Position numbers and translations under genes: made by a program. From Clostridium sp. CAG:780 (GTDB taxonomy: Bacteria; Bacillota; Clostridia; TANB77; CAG-508), in assembly GCA_000434195.1 (NCBI GenBank), contig HF994447.1:1-27466 (forward strand): a stretch of DNA of 27,466 nucleotides. Reading direction: 5' to 3'. The notes under the pieces are model-generated. The model did no database searches and was not told the DNA's origin. It was given only the letters and a program-made list of their open reading frames with translations. This document shows positions 6,345 through 13,855 of this stretch, piece after piece. Within the stretch, counting starts at the first letter, position 1, and each line of letters starts with the position of its first letter.

Positions 6345-8495
6345 CTATTTGTCTACATACACCGTGCTTCCTTGTTTTATTTTTATTCCTGCTTTTGGTA
6401 GTTGTGATTTTATTTTTTCATATTCGTCATCTAGATTTGTTTTTAAGCTTTCTTTTGTTTCTATTAGTAGTCCTTCTTCTTCCAATGTTTTTTTAGCTTC
6501 TTTTCTTGTTAATCCTATTAAGTTTGGCACTTCAACTTCTCCTTTTTCCTCTTCATCTTGATTATCTTTTTTTATTTCTAAGTATGGCAAAACTTCTCCT
6601 AAGACTTGTGAAGCTATTGGTGCTGCAACACCACCTCCTTGGTGGCCACCTTCTCCTGTTGGATTGTATAGTGTTATTAGGATTGCAACTTCTGGATTTG
6701 ATATTGGCGCAACTCCTATAAAAGACGTTACGTATTTTCCTGTGTTTACTCCATCTTCTGATGTTCCTGTTTTTCCACCTATTGCATATCCTTTTACCTG
6801 AGCATTTTTTCCCGTTCCTTCTGCAACAACACTTTCCATCATACTTAACATTTTTTTGGCAGTGTCTTCTGATATCACTCTATCTTTTTTTACTGTTTCT
6901 ATGTTTTTTACTTCTCCAGTTTGACTGTTTATTATTTGTTTCACGATTCTAGGTTGTGTGTAAATTCCACCATTTGCTATTGTTGAAACCATTGTTATCA
7001 TTTGTATTGGTGTCACTTCAAATCTTTGACCAAATGCTATTGTTCCTAACTCAACTGGTCCTACTTTCGATTCTTTTAAAAAAATGCTTCCCGCTTCTCC
7101 TGGTAGATCTATTCCTGTTCTACCTAAGAATCCATATTTTCTTAAGTATTCATAGTATTTTGTAACTCCTATCCTTCCTCCTAACCCTATAAATACAGGA
7201 TTGCATGAGTTCATTAATGCTTGCCTTAAACTTTCTGGTCCATGTGGTCTATAATATCTCCAACATTTCATTTTAACTCCTGCAACTTCTATATACCCAG
7301 TACAACAAAATTCACCTTCTTTGTCGGTTGAGGCTACTATTCCTTCTTCTAAAGCTGTTGAAGCTGTCACTAATTTGAATGTTGAACCTGGTTCATAAGT
7401 ATCTGATATTGCCTTGTTTCTCCACATTGCTTGTAGTGCATTCGACCTTTCTGTTGCTGTCATGTTAGACCAATTTGTTTTTAATTCTTCATTGTTTATT
7501 GTGTATGGATCATTTAAATTGAAATCTGGATAACTGGCTATTGCTAGAATGTCTCCATTTTGAGGATTCATTAGCAATATGTTTCCACCATCTGTGCACA
7601 CATTGTCAATACATGCTTCTTTTAGATACTTTTCTGCTATTCCCTGTATTGTTGCATCTATGCTTAGGACTAAATCGTTTCCTTGTTTTGCCGGCTCATA
7701 AGCCTCTGATGTATCTGTTATATCAATTCCTTTTGCATCTGTCATTTTTAGAATTTTTCCTTTTTCGCCTTTTAGCTCGTTATCATATTTTGCTTCTATT
7801 CCTGCCAATCCCTGATTGTCGCTACCACAAAATCCTATTATTTGCGAAGCTAAGTTGTTATATGGGTAAAATCTTTTTGTGTCTTCATCTATGTTTATTC
7901 CTGAAGTTATATTGTTTGTCTCCATCCACAGTCTGAGTTCTTTCGTCTGATTTTTATCAACTTTTTTTGCAATGGTTTCTATTGCTGTTTTTTTGCTCAC
8001 TTTTTTTAGTACGTCTTCATATTTCAGATTAAATAGTTGTGTCAATTCTGTTGCTACTTTTTCTTTTTCACTACTTAGAATGTTTACAGGATTGACTGTT
8101 ATTGTTTCAACACTGCTGCTTGTTGCCAATGCCACCTTTCCGCTCGAGTCATAAATAGTTCCTCTTTTAGGATTTATGTTTCTATTAAGTGTTTGCTGTA
8201 AATAAGCCATTTGCTGTAACTTTTCGCCCTCGAAAAATTGTATATATCCAACTCTTGTTGCTAAGCCTAAAAATATTATTGTTGAACAAATAAGTGCAAA
8301 TCTCATTCTTCTTTTCCTTGATACTTCCCCTTTTTTGTTCATTTGACTTCTATTTATTTTGTTTTGTTTTAATAGCTTTCTTTCTGCTTTGTGCTTTTTT
8401 TGCTTTCTTTTTCTAAGAAGCATTTTATTAAGACGACTATCTTTTCTGCTTTTTAGTTCTTTTTGTTTTAGCTTTCTTATATTTGTTTTTTTCAT
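6345..8495 (-). CDS. SpoVD/PBP2-type penicillin-binding protein with one PASTA domain
   Basis: A 716-residue class B penicillin-binding protein that cross-links peptidoglycan outside the membrane. In order: a very basic cytoplasmic tail (1-65), one membrane helix (about 66-84), a dimerisation domain opening with P-K-R-G-T-I-Y-D, the transpeptidase domain, and one PASTA domain (about 654-716). The three active-site motifs are intact: S-T-F-K (371-374), S-C-N (430-432) and K-T-G-T (575-578). The ATG at 8495 is preferred over the in-frame GTG at 8504, because AGGTGA overlaps that GTG and is well spaced for the ATG. It lies 46 bases after the terminator of the ftsH unit. The plus-strand gene at 22587 has the same plan. 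SpoVD (spore cortex), FtsI or PbpB are possible roles; the sequence does not decide. Confidence 0.9.
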   Translation of the reverse strand: MKKTNIRKLKQKELKSRKDSRLNKMLLRKRKQKKHKAERKLLKQNKINRSQMNKKGEVSRKRRMRFALICSTIIFLGLATRVGYIQFFEGEKLQQMAYLQQTLNRNINPKRGTIYDSSGKVALATSSSVETITVNPVNILSSEKEKVATELTQLFNLKYEDVLKKVSKKTAIETIAKKVDKNQTKELRLWMETNNITSGINIDEDTKRFYPYNNLASQIIGFCGSDNQGLAGIEAKYDNELKGEKGKILKMTDAKGIDITDTSEAYEPAKQGNDLVLSIDATIQGIAEKYLKEACIDNVCTDGGNILLMNPQNGDILAIASYPDFNLNDPYTINNEELKTNWSNMTATERSNALQAMWRNKAISDTYEPGSTFKLVTASTALEEGIVASTDKEGEFCCTGYIEVAGVKMKCWRYYRPHGPESLRQALMNSCNPVFIGLGGRIGVTKYYEYLRKYGFLGRTGIDLPGEAGSIFLKESKVGPVELGTIAFGQRFEVTPIQMITMVSTIANGGIYTQPRIVKQIINSQTGEVKNIETVKKDRVISEDTAKKMLSMMESVVAEGTGKNAQVKGYAIGGKTGTSEDGVNTGKYVTSFIGVAPISNPEVAILITLYNPTGEGGHQGGGVAAPIASQVLGEVLPYLEIKKDNQDEEEKGEVEVPNLIGLTRKEAKKTLEEEGLLIETKESLKTNLDDEYEKIKSQLPKAGIKIKQGSTVYVDK

Positions 8496-8540
8496 TTCAA
8501 TCACCTAATCTATGTTTATTCGACTCGGCTGATTTTATTA

Positions 8541-8577
8541 ATAAAAAATACTGAACCCAATTATTTGAGTTCAGTAT
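8541..8577 (-). terminator. Intrinsic terminator after the ftsH unit
   Basis: A 9-base-pair stem (8548-8556 with 8569-8577, arm ATACTGAAC) can extend by three more pairs beyond one mismatch, with a T-rich run (TTTTTT) on the minus strand. It starts five bases after the stop of the small membrane protein. A weak promoter-like pair, TTGGGT-17-TAAAAT on the minus strand, overlaps it and could serve the PBP gene. Confidence 0.8.
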
Positions 8578-8581
8578 AACT

Positions 8582-8923
8582 TTATTTTCTGCTTGCTTCT
8601 TTCCATCTGTCTATTTTTATGTCTCTGTATATATCCATTACATCTCTGTATTTTGAATATTCATCTTCCCATACCATTGATGGAATTTTTGAGAAGGCAT
8701 CTGATACTTTTTCTGCTTCTGATAGAAATATTACTTTTTCTTGTGGCGACATTCTATTGTATTTTTTTGAAAATACATATAGTTTGTCTAAGTTTTCATT
8801 TGCTTTTACAAACGAATAAAAGTCTTTTATTTCTATTCCGGCCATTTTCAACTGCATTACAGCAAATGCAATTAATGAAATTATGACTATTACTAATATT
8901 ACAATAACTGCAACTGCTTCCAA
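8582..8923 (-). CDS. Small single-pass membrane protein, unknown function
   Basis: The family was not recognised. The 113-residue product has one strongly hydrophobic N-terminal helix (about residues 3-23). A cytoplasm-type helical domain follows, with aromatic and charged residues (for example D-F-Y-S-F-V-K and M-V-W-E-D-E-Y-S-K-Y-R). The start is TTG, supported by GGAAGG about eight bases upstream; no good ATG exists before residue 23. It begins 22 bases after the ftsH stop with no terminator between and ends just before one, so it is co-transcribed with ftsH. A role as an FtsH partner or substrate is conceivable, but only the position suggests it. Confidence 0.7.
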   Translation of the reverse strand: MEAVAVIVILVIVIISLIAFAVMQLKMAGIEIKDFYSFVKANENLDKLYVFSKKYNRMSPQEKVIFLSEAEKVSDAFSKIPSMVWEDEYSKYRDVMDIYRDIKIDRWKEASRK

Positions 8924-8945
8924 TCTTACTACCTTCCTTTTGTTT

Positions 8946-10754
8946 TTATTGCTGTGTAAAGATGCTTTCGAATTCTTCTCCTGTTATTTTTTCTTTCTCT
9001 AACAATACTTTTGCTACTGCATGTAATTTGTCTTCATTTGCTTTTAATATTTCTATTGCTTTTGCGTAGCAACTGTCTATTATTCTCTTCATTTCTTCAT
9101 CTATAATTCCAGCTGTTTCTTCTGAATAAGTTTTCTCTTGTGCAAAGTCTCTGCCTAAGAATACTTCTTGTTGGTCTGATCCAAGTGTTATTGTTCCTAA
9201 TCTCTTGCTCATACCATATTTTGTAACCATTGCATTTGCTATTTTTGTAGCTCTTTCTATATCATTGCTTGCGCCTGTTGATATATCATCTAACATTAAA
9301 TCTTCTGATGCTCTACCACCAAGTAGTGAAATTATTTGCTCTATCATTTCTGTTTTAGACATAAATGATTTGTCCTCTGTTGGTTGATACATTGTGTATC
9401 CTCCAGCCATTCCTCTTGGTACTATTGATATTTCATGTACTGCATCTTGTGTTGGTAAAAATCTGCTTACTACAGCATGACCTGCTTCGTGATATGCAAC
9501 TAGTTTTTTCTCTTTTTCGCTTCTAACTCTTGTTGTCTTTTCTGGTCCCATTGTTACTTTTACCATTGCATCTTCTATTTCTCTTTCTCTGATTTCCTTT
9601 AAGTTTCTTCTTGCTGCAAGTAATGCTGCTTCATTTAATACATTTTCCAAATCAGCTCCAGAGAATCCTGCTGTATTTTTTGCTATTATTTTTAAGTCTA
9701 CATCTTCTGCTAATTTCTTTTTTCTGCTATGAACTTCTAGTATTTGCTCTCTTGCTCTAACGTCTGGAAGTGATACTACTATTTGTCTATCAAATCTTCC
9801 TGGTCTTAGTAAAGCTTTATCTAATACGTCTGGTCTGTTTGTTGCAGCTAGAACTATAACACCTTCATTTGCTGCAAATCCATCCATTTCTACTAGTAAT
9901 TGGTTTAATGTTTGCTCTCTCTCGTCATGTCCTCCTCCAAGACCTGCACCTCTTTGGCGTCCAACTGCATCTATCTCATCTATGAATATTATACAAGGAG
10001 CTTTTCTTTTTGCTTCCTCAAATAAATCTCTAACTCTTGATGCACCAACACCAACAAACATTTCTACGAAGTCTGAACCACTTATGATAAAGAATGGTAC
10101 TCCTGCTTCTCCTGCTACTGCCTTTGCAAGAAGTGTTTTACCAGTTCCTGGCTGTCCTACAAGTAAAACTCCCTTTGGTATATGCGCGCCCATTTCTGTG
10201 AATTTTGCTGGATGTTTTAAGAATTCAACTATTTCTTCTAATTCTTCTTTTTCTTCATCAACACCTGCAACATCATCAAACATTACTCTGTTTTTATCTG
10301 TTGGGTTTAACATTCTAGCTTTGCTTTTGCCAAATGTCATTGTTTTGTTTCCACCTTGGCCATTTGCTGTTCCCATCATGAATATCCAGAATATTATAAA
10401 TATTAAAAGTATTCCTATTGGTGTTAAGAATGTTAATATTAATGCCCATACTGATTCTGATTTTTCTGTTACAGCTACTTGACCATTTTTCATGTGGTCT
10501 TGTAGATTTTCCATTAGGTTATCTACACTTGGAATATTTACCTTTTTTTCGCCATTATCATTTTTTAATTTAACTATGGCTGAGCCTCCGCCTGCTTCTA
10601 ACTCTATTTTATCTACTTGCCCAGCTTCTATTTTTGCTACTAATTCTGAGTATGTTAATTTGCTGTTTGCATTTTCTACTATTGTTGAGATTGATACTAT
10701 GATTATTATTCCGATTATTAGCCATACAGCCAATGTTTTTAAACTGTTCTTCAA
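8946..10754 (-). CDS. ftsH: ATP-dependent zinc metalloprotease FtsH
   Basis: A 602-residue membrane-bound AAA+ protease that pulls out and degrades misassembled membrane proteins and selected soluble regulators as a hexamer facing the cytoplasm. Two membrane helices (about 8-24 and 103-127) flank a short outside domain. The AAA module has Walker A G-Q-P-G-T-G-K-T (200-207), Walker B I-I-F-I-D-E-I-D (255-262), and the arginine-finger region R-P-G-R-F-D-R (317-323). The protease domain has the zinc site H-E-A-G-H (422-426), with the third ligand aspartate expected in G-A-S-N-D-I (near 498). Length is normal, though the C-terminal tail is short. The start is TTG behind GGAGG, seven bases upstream. 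In many Firmicutes tilS, hpt and ftsH are neighbours; here hpt is absent and ftsH has its own promoter. Confidence 0.98.
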   Translation of the reverse strand: MKNSLKTLAVWLIIGIIIIVSISTIVENANSKLTYSELVAKIEAGQVDKIELEAGGGSAIVKLKNDNGEKKVNIPSVDNLMENLQDHMKNGQVAVTEKSESVWALILTFLTPIGILLIFIIFWIFMMGTANGQGGNKTMTFGKSKARMLNPTDKNRVMFDDVAGVDEEKEELEEIVEFLKHPAKFTEMGAHIPKGVLLVGQPGTGKTLLAKAVAGEAGVPFFIISGSDFVEMFVGVGASRVRDLFEEAKRKAPCIIFIDEIDAVGRQRGAGLGGGHDEREQTLNQLLVEMDGFAANEGVIVLAATNRPDVLDKALLRPGRFDRQIVVSLPDVRAREQILEVHSRKKKLAEDVDLKIIAKNTAGFSGADLENVLNEAALLAARRNLKEIREREIEDAMVKVTMGPEKTTRVRSEKEKKLVAYHEAGHAVVSRFLPTQDAVHEISIVPRGMAGGYTMYQPTEDKSFMSKTEMIEQIISLLGGRASEDLMLDDISTGASNDIERATKIANAMVTKYGMSKRLGTITLGSDQQEVFLGRDFAQEKTYSEETAGIIDEEMKRIIDSCYAKAIEILKANEDKLHAVAKVLLEKEKITGEEFESIFTQQ

Positions 10755-10817
10755 AATTGTTCCTCCTCTTTGCTGAAATCTTTTGTTTCAGTCTTTTATT
10801 TTTGTTTAATCTATTGC

Positions 10818-10846
10818 AATATATCACATAAAAACGATTATTTCAA
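10818..10846 (-). promoter_or_regulatory. ftsH promoter
   Basis: On the minus strand TTGAAA (10841-10846) and TATATT (10818-10823) have a 17-base spacer. The leader to the TTG start is about 60 bases and contains a small inverted repeat (CTGAAA/TTTCAG at 10772-10790) of unknown meaning. Confidence 0.6.
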
Positions 10847-10874
10847 TACTTTAAGTAAAAGTTTATGTTACAAA

Positions 10875-10894
10875 ATTTTAACATTTTTTGTTAA
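10875..10894 (-). terminator. Possible weak terminator after tilS
   Basis: A 6-base-pair A+T-rich stem TTAACA/TGTTAA (10878-10883 with 10889-10894) with a 5-base loop is followed on the minus strand by AATTTTG. It is much weaker than the other terminators in the window, so read-through into ftsH is likely. Confidence 0.3.
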
Positions 10895-10913
10895 TTACTA
10901 CGGAAAGTACATT

Positions 10914-11918
10914 TTACACTTTTTCAAAATAAACCTTTCTGTTTTGTATTGATATCTTCAAATTCTTATTTGGTGTTAAGTACTTGTTTCCTATATTATT
11001 CCCACATAATTTTATAATATCCTCTATGTGTTTTTTCTCTATTCCTTTTGTTGTTTTAAATAGTCTTTTTATAGTATACATTATTATTCTTGCTTTTATT
11101 ATAGAATCTAATAAATTAAATTTTTTAAGGTCTATTGTTATTTTATCATTTTCTTCCTCTAGCACAATTTCATTGTATTTTTCTAATGTCACTTTTTCCA
11201 TATATTGTTCTTCATCTGTAATCAAATCTGATAATCTGTCTAATGTTTCTACAATATTAGGATTAAATTCTTTTTTTATGTAAGGAATTAACTCATTTCT
11301 AATTCTATTCCTTGTATATTTGTTATCCAAGTTTGTTTTGTCATATTTTTCATCTAATTTTTGATCTTTGCAATATTGTTCTATTTCTGCTCTTTCGCAT
11401 TTTATTATTGGTCTTATGTATTTTCCTTCTCTATCAGGTTTTATTCCACATAATCCAGTAATTCCGCTTCCTCTTAACAAATGCATTAGTACTGTTTCAG
11501 CATTGTCATTTAGATTATGAGCTATCGCTATTTTATTTGCATTTATTTCTTGAGCCACTTGATCAAAAAACTTATATCTTTCTTTTCTTCCTGCTTCTTC
11601 TGTGCCAATCTTTTCTTCTTCAGCAATTTTCACTACATCTAAATATTTTACAAAGCATCTTATTTCATTTTTTTTGCAATATTCTTGCACATATTCTGTT
11701 TCTGCTTTTGCTTCTTGTCTTATCATATGGTTTAGATGGACTACTGCTATTTCTTTTATTTTTAGCTCATTTTTTAAAGCTAATAAATTGTCGATAAGGC
11801 ACATTGAATCAGGCCCTCCTGATACAGCAACCAGTACTGTATCATTTGGGCTTATTAAATTATATTTTTTTATTGTGTTTAATATTTTTTCTCTTATTTC
11901 AATTTGTCTTTCTGCCAT
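10914..11918 (-). CDS. tilS: tRNA(Ile)-lysidine synthase TilS
   Basis: The 334-residue enzyme modifies the wobble cytidine (C34) of the CAU-anticodon isoleucine tRNA to lysidine using ATP and lysine, which makes the tRNA read AUA. The N-type ATP pyrophosphatase loop S-G-G-P-D-S is at residues 33-38. H-N-L-N-D-N-A-E-T-V-L-M-H-L and R-G-S-G-I-T-G-L (about 137-160) are typical of the family. The protein stops after the central substrate-binding domain; the usual C-terminal domain of many Firmicute TilS proteins (around 450-480 residues) is missing, as in the short forms known from Aquifex. No frameshift or degraded remnant was seen downstream, so it is a natural short version. It starts 15 bases after dnaB behind GAAAGG and is the last gene of rplI-dnaB-tilS. 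Confidence 0.93.
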   Translation of the reverse strand: MAERQIEIREKILNTIKKYNLISPNDTVLVAVSGGPDSMCLIDNLLALKNELKIKEIAVVHLNHMIRQEAKAETEYVQEYCKKNEIRCFVKYLDVVKIAEEEKIGTEEAGRKERYKFFDQVAQEINANKIAIAHNLNDNAETVLMHLLRGSGITGLCGIKPDREGKYIRPIIKCERAEIEQYCKDQKLDEKYDKTNLDNKYTRNRIRNELIPYIKKEFNPNIVETLDRLSDLITDEEQYMEKVTLEKYNEIVLEEENDKITIDLKKFNLLDSIIKARIIMYTIKRLFKTTKGIEKKHIEDIIKLCGNNIGNKYLTPNKNLKISIQNRKVYFEKV

Positions 11919-11933
11919 AAAATTTGCCTTTCT

Positions 11934-13262
11934 TTATGTTCTATATTTTTCTAAATTTGCAAATTTAGTATATTTTCCAAGCCAAGCAAGATCTACTGTT
12001 CCTGTTGAACCAGCTCTTTGTTTTGCAATTATAACTTCTGCTATATTCTTCTTTTCTGAGTCTTCATTATAATAGTCATCTCTATACAAGAACATAACAA
12101 TGTCGGCATCTTGCTCAATAGAACCAGATTCACGCAAGTCAGAAAGCATTGGTCTATGGTCAGGTCTTGCTTCAACCGCTCTTGATAGCTGTGATAAAGC
12201 TATTACTGGAACTTCTATTTCTTTTGCAAGTATTTTTAATGATCTACTTATTTCTGCTATTTCTTGCTCTCTGCTTGAAGTCTTTCCACTTCCTTGGATT
12301 AGTTGTAAGTAGTCTATTATTACTAGTCCAATGTTCTTTTCTAGTTTTAGTTTCCTACATTTTGCACGAATCTCCATTACAGATATACCTGGCGTATCAT
12401 CTATATAGATTGGAGCTTGTGATAGCTCTCCAGATGTTTCTGCTAGCTTTCCTAGTTCCTCATCATTTAGCTCTCCTGTTCTTACATTGTTGCTATCTAC
12501 TAATGCTTCACTACATAGAATTCTGTTTCCAACCTGCTCTTTTGACATTTCCAAGCTGAATATTGCTACTGGCACATTAGCTCTTGTTGCTGCATATGAA
12601 CCTATATTTAATGCAAATGCTGATTTTCCCATTGCAGGTCTTGCGGCAATTAGTATTAATTCTGAACCGTGAAGTCCAGCTGTTTTCTTATCTAACTCTG
12701 CAAAACCCGTTGGAACACCTGTTATATGTTCTTTTTGGTTATATAGTTCTTCTAGCTTTGTAAAAGATTCTACTAATACATCTTTAATAGTAGTATATCC
12801 TTTTTGGCTCTTTTTTTGCATTACATCAAATATTTTTTTCTCTGCGTGGTCAACTATGTTTTCTACATCATCTTCTTGTGCATAACCACTGCTTAAAATC
12901 TCGTTTGCTGCTCTAATTAGATTTCTTAATAATGATTTTTCTTCTACTATTTTTATATATCTATCCACATTGGCTGTTGTTGGCACTTTTTCTGGAAGTT
13001 CTACTATGTATTCTAATCCTCCAACCGCATCTAGTTTTCCCATTGAAGAAAGCTCTGCTTTTAAAGTGATGATGTCTATTGGCTCCGCCTTGTTATATAT
13101 GTTTAATATTGCTGTATATATTTGCTTATTGTCTTCTCTATAAAAATCTTCTGGCTTTAATCTTTCTATTGCAGCATACACAGCTTCTTGGTCTGTTAAC
13201 ATACTTCCTATTACAGCTTGCTCTGCTTCTATATCGTGTGGTGGTACTTTGCCTAGTTCCAT
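11934..13262 (-). CDS. dnaB: Replicative DNA helicase DnaB (DnaC in Bacillus naming)
   Basis: A 442-residue ring helicase that unwinds the parental duplex at the replication fork, with ATP hydrolysis, and recruits primase. The N-terminal primase-binding domain covers about residues 5-105 (P-P-H-D-I-E-A-E-Q-A-V-I-G-S at the start). The RecA-like motor follows with Walker A A-R-P-A-M-G-K-S (207-214) and Walker B V-I-I-D-Y-L-Q-L (314-321). It also has R-A-V-E-A-R-P-D and the C-terminal arginine-finger region K-Q-R-A-G-S-T-G-T. No intein is present and the length is standard. ATG is behind AAAGGAGG. It begins 21 bases after rplI and 15 bases before tilS, so the three form one operon; rplI-dnaB is a common pair in Firmicutes. 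Confidence 0.97.
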   Translation of the reverse strand: MELGKVPPHDIEAEQAVIGSMLTDQEAVYAAIERLKPEDFYREDNKQIYTAILNIYNKAEPIDIITLKAELSSMGKLDAVGGLEYIVELPEKVPTTANVDRYIKIVEEKSLLRNLIRAANEILSSGYAQEDDVENIVDHAEKKIFDVMQKKSQKGYTTIKDVLVESFTKLEELYNQKEHITGVPTGFAELDKKTAGLHGSELILIAARPAMGKSAFALNIGSYAATRANVPVAIFSLEMSKEQVGNRILCSEALVDSNNVRTGELNDEELGKLAETSGELSQAPIYIDDTPGISVMEIRAKCRKLKLEKNIGLVIIDYLQLIQGSGKTSSREQEIAEISRSLKILAKEIEVPVIALSQLSRAVEARPDHRPMLSDLRESGSIEQDADIVMFLYRDDYYNEDSEKKNIAEVIIAKQRAGSTGTVDLAWLGKYTKFANLEKYRT

Positions 13263-13283
13263 TCTTTTCCTCCTTTGATATAA

Positions 13284-13730
13284 TTATTCTGCTATTATAT
13301 CAACCTTTAATTTTCCTGTTACACCTTCATATAATTTTATATCAACAGTAATTGTTCCTAGTGTTTTTACTGTTTCATTTAAGTTTATTTTCTTTTTATC
13401 TATATCTATTTGATAGTCTTTTTTTAATCCATCAGAAATTTCTTTGCTGGTTACTCCTCCAAAGATCTTTCCATTTTCTCCAGCTTTTACTTTTATTTTA
13501 AGCATTATTCCTTTTAGTTTTGTTGCTAAAGCTTCTGCTTCTTTCTTTTGAACATCTTTTTTAAATTGGTTTGAATCTTGTCTTGCTTTTAGTTTGCTCA
13601 TATTTTCGTTGTTTGCTTCTAATGCTAATTTTTTAGGAAATAAGTAATTTCTTGCATATCCATCACTTGCTTCTATTATTTGGTCTTTTTTACCAACACC
13701 TTTTATATCATTTAATAAAATAACCTTCAT
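13284..13730 (-). CDS. rplI: 50S ribosomal protein L9
   Basis: The 148-residue protein is the L9 protein of the large ribosomal subunit, which binds 23S rRNA and sits near the L1 stalk. The N-terminal RNA-binding domain has the family signature G-Y-A-R-N-Y-L-F-P (about residues 24-32), then a long connecting helix with the K-K-E-A-E-A-L-A region, and a C-terminal domain with F-G-G-V-T-S-K-E-I. The length is typical. ATG is preceded by AAGGAGG at a good distance. It is the first gene of the rplI-dnaB-tilS operon and sits next to gdpP, a conserved neighbourhood in Firmicutes. A promoter precedes it inside the gap after the gdpP terminator. Confidence 0.98.
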   Translation of the reverse strand: MKVILLNDIKGVGKKDQIIEASDGYARNYLFPKKLALEANNENMSKLKARQDSNQFKKDVQKKEAEALATKLKGIMLKIKVKAGENGKIFGGVTSKEISDGLKKDYQIDIDKKKINLNETVKTLGTITVDIKLYEGVTGKLKVDIIAE

Positions 13731-13759
13731 ATCTATTTCCTCCTTATTTTTATATCACT

Positions 13760-13788
13760 ATTTTACTATTTTATTGGGCATTTGTACA
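13760..13788 (-). promoter_or_regulatory. Promoter of rplI-dnaB-tilS
   Basis: On the minus strand TGTACA (13783-13788) and TAAAAT (13760-13765) have a 17-base spacer. It is about 30 bases before the rplI ATG and beyond the gdpP terminator. The -35 box differs from consensus at two bases. Confidence 0.45.
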
Positions 13789-13813
13789 CATTTATTGCAC
13801 ATTTTGCTAAAAA

Positions 13814-13851
13814 AGTTTATAAAAGACATATCTTTTCTTGATATGTCTTTT
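13814..13851 (-). terminator. gdpP terminator
   Basis: A perfect 12-base-pair stem (13821-13832 with 13840-13851, arm AAAAGACATATC) has a 7-base loop, and T-rich sequence follows on the minus strand. It lies five bases after the gdpP stop. Confidence 0.75.
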
Positions 13852-13855
13852 GTTT

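Noticed and set aside
7541..7936. Leucine-rich open frame on the plus strand inside the PBP gene
   Set aside because: It is antisense to a clear penicillin-binding protein, has no ribosome site, and the repetitive L/F/C composition is typical of reverse frames of A+T-rich genes.
9982..10482. 166-codon open frame on the plus strand inside ftsH
   Set aside because: It is antisense to conserved ftsH motifs and lacks a ribosome site.
10609..10827. Minus-strand open frame overlapping the ftsH start
   Set aside because: It overlaps the start of ftsH in another frame, and the ftsH promoter lies inside it.
11602..12072. 156-codon plus-strand open frame across tilS and dnaB
   Set aside because: It overlaps two well supported genes on the other strand.
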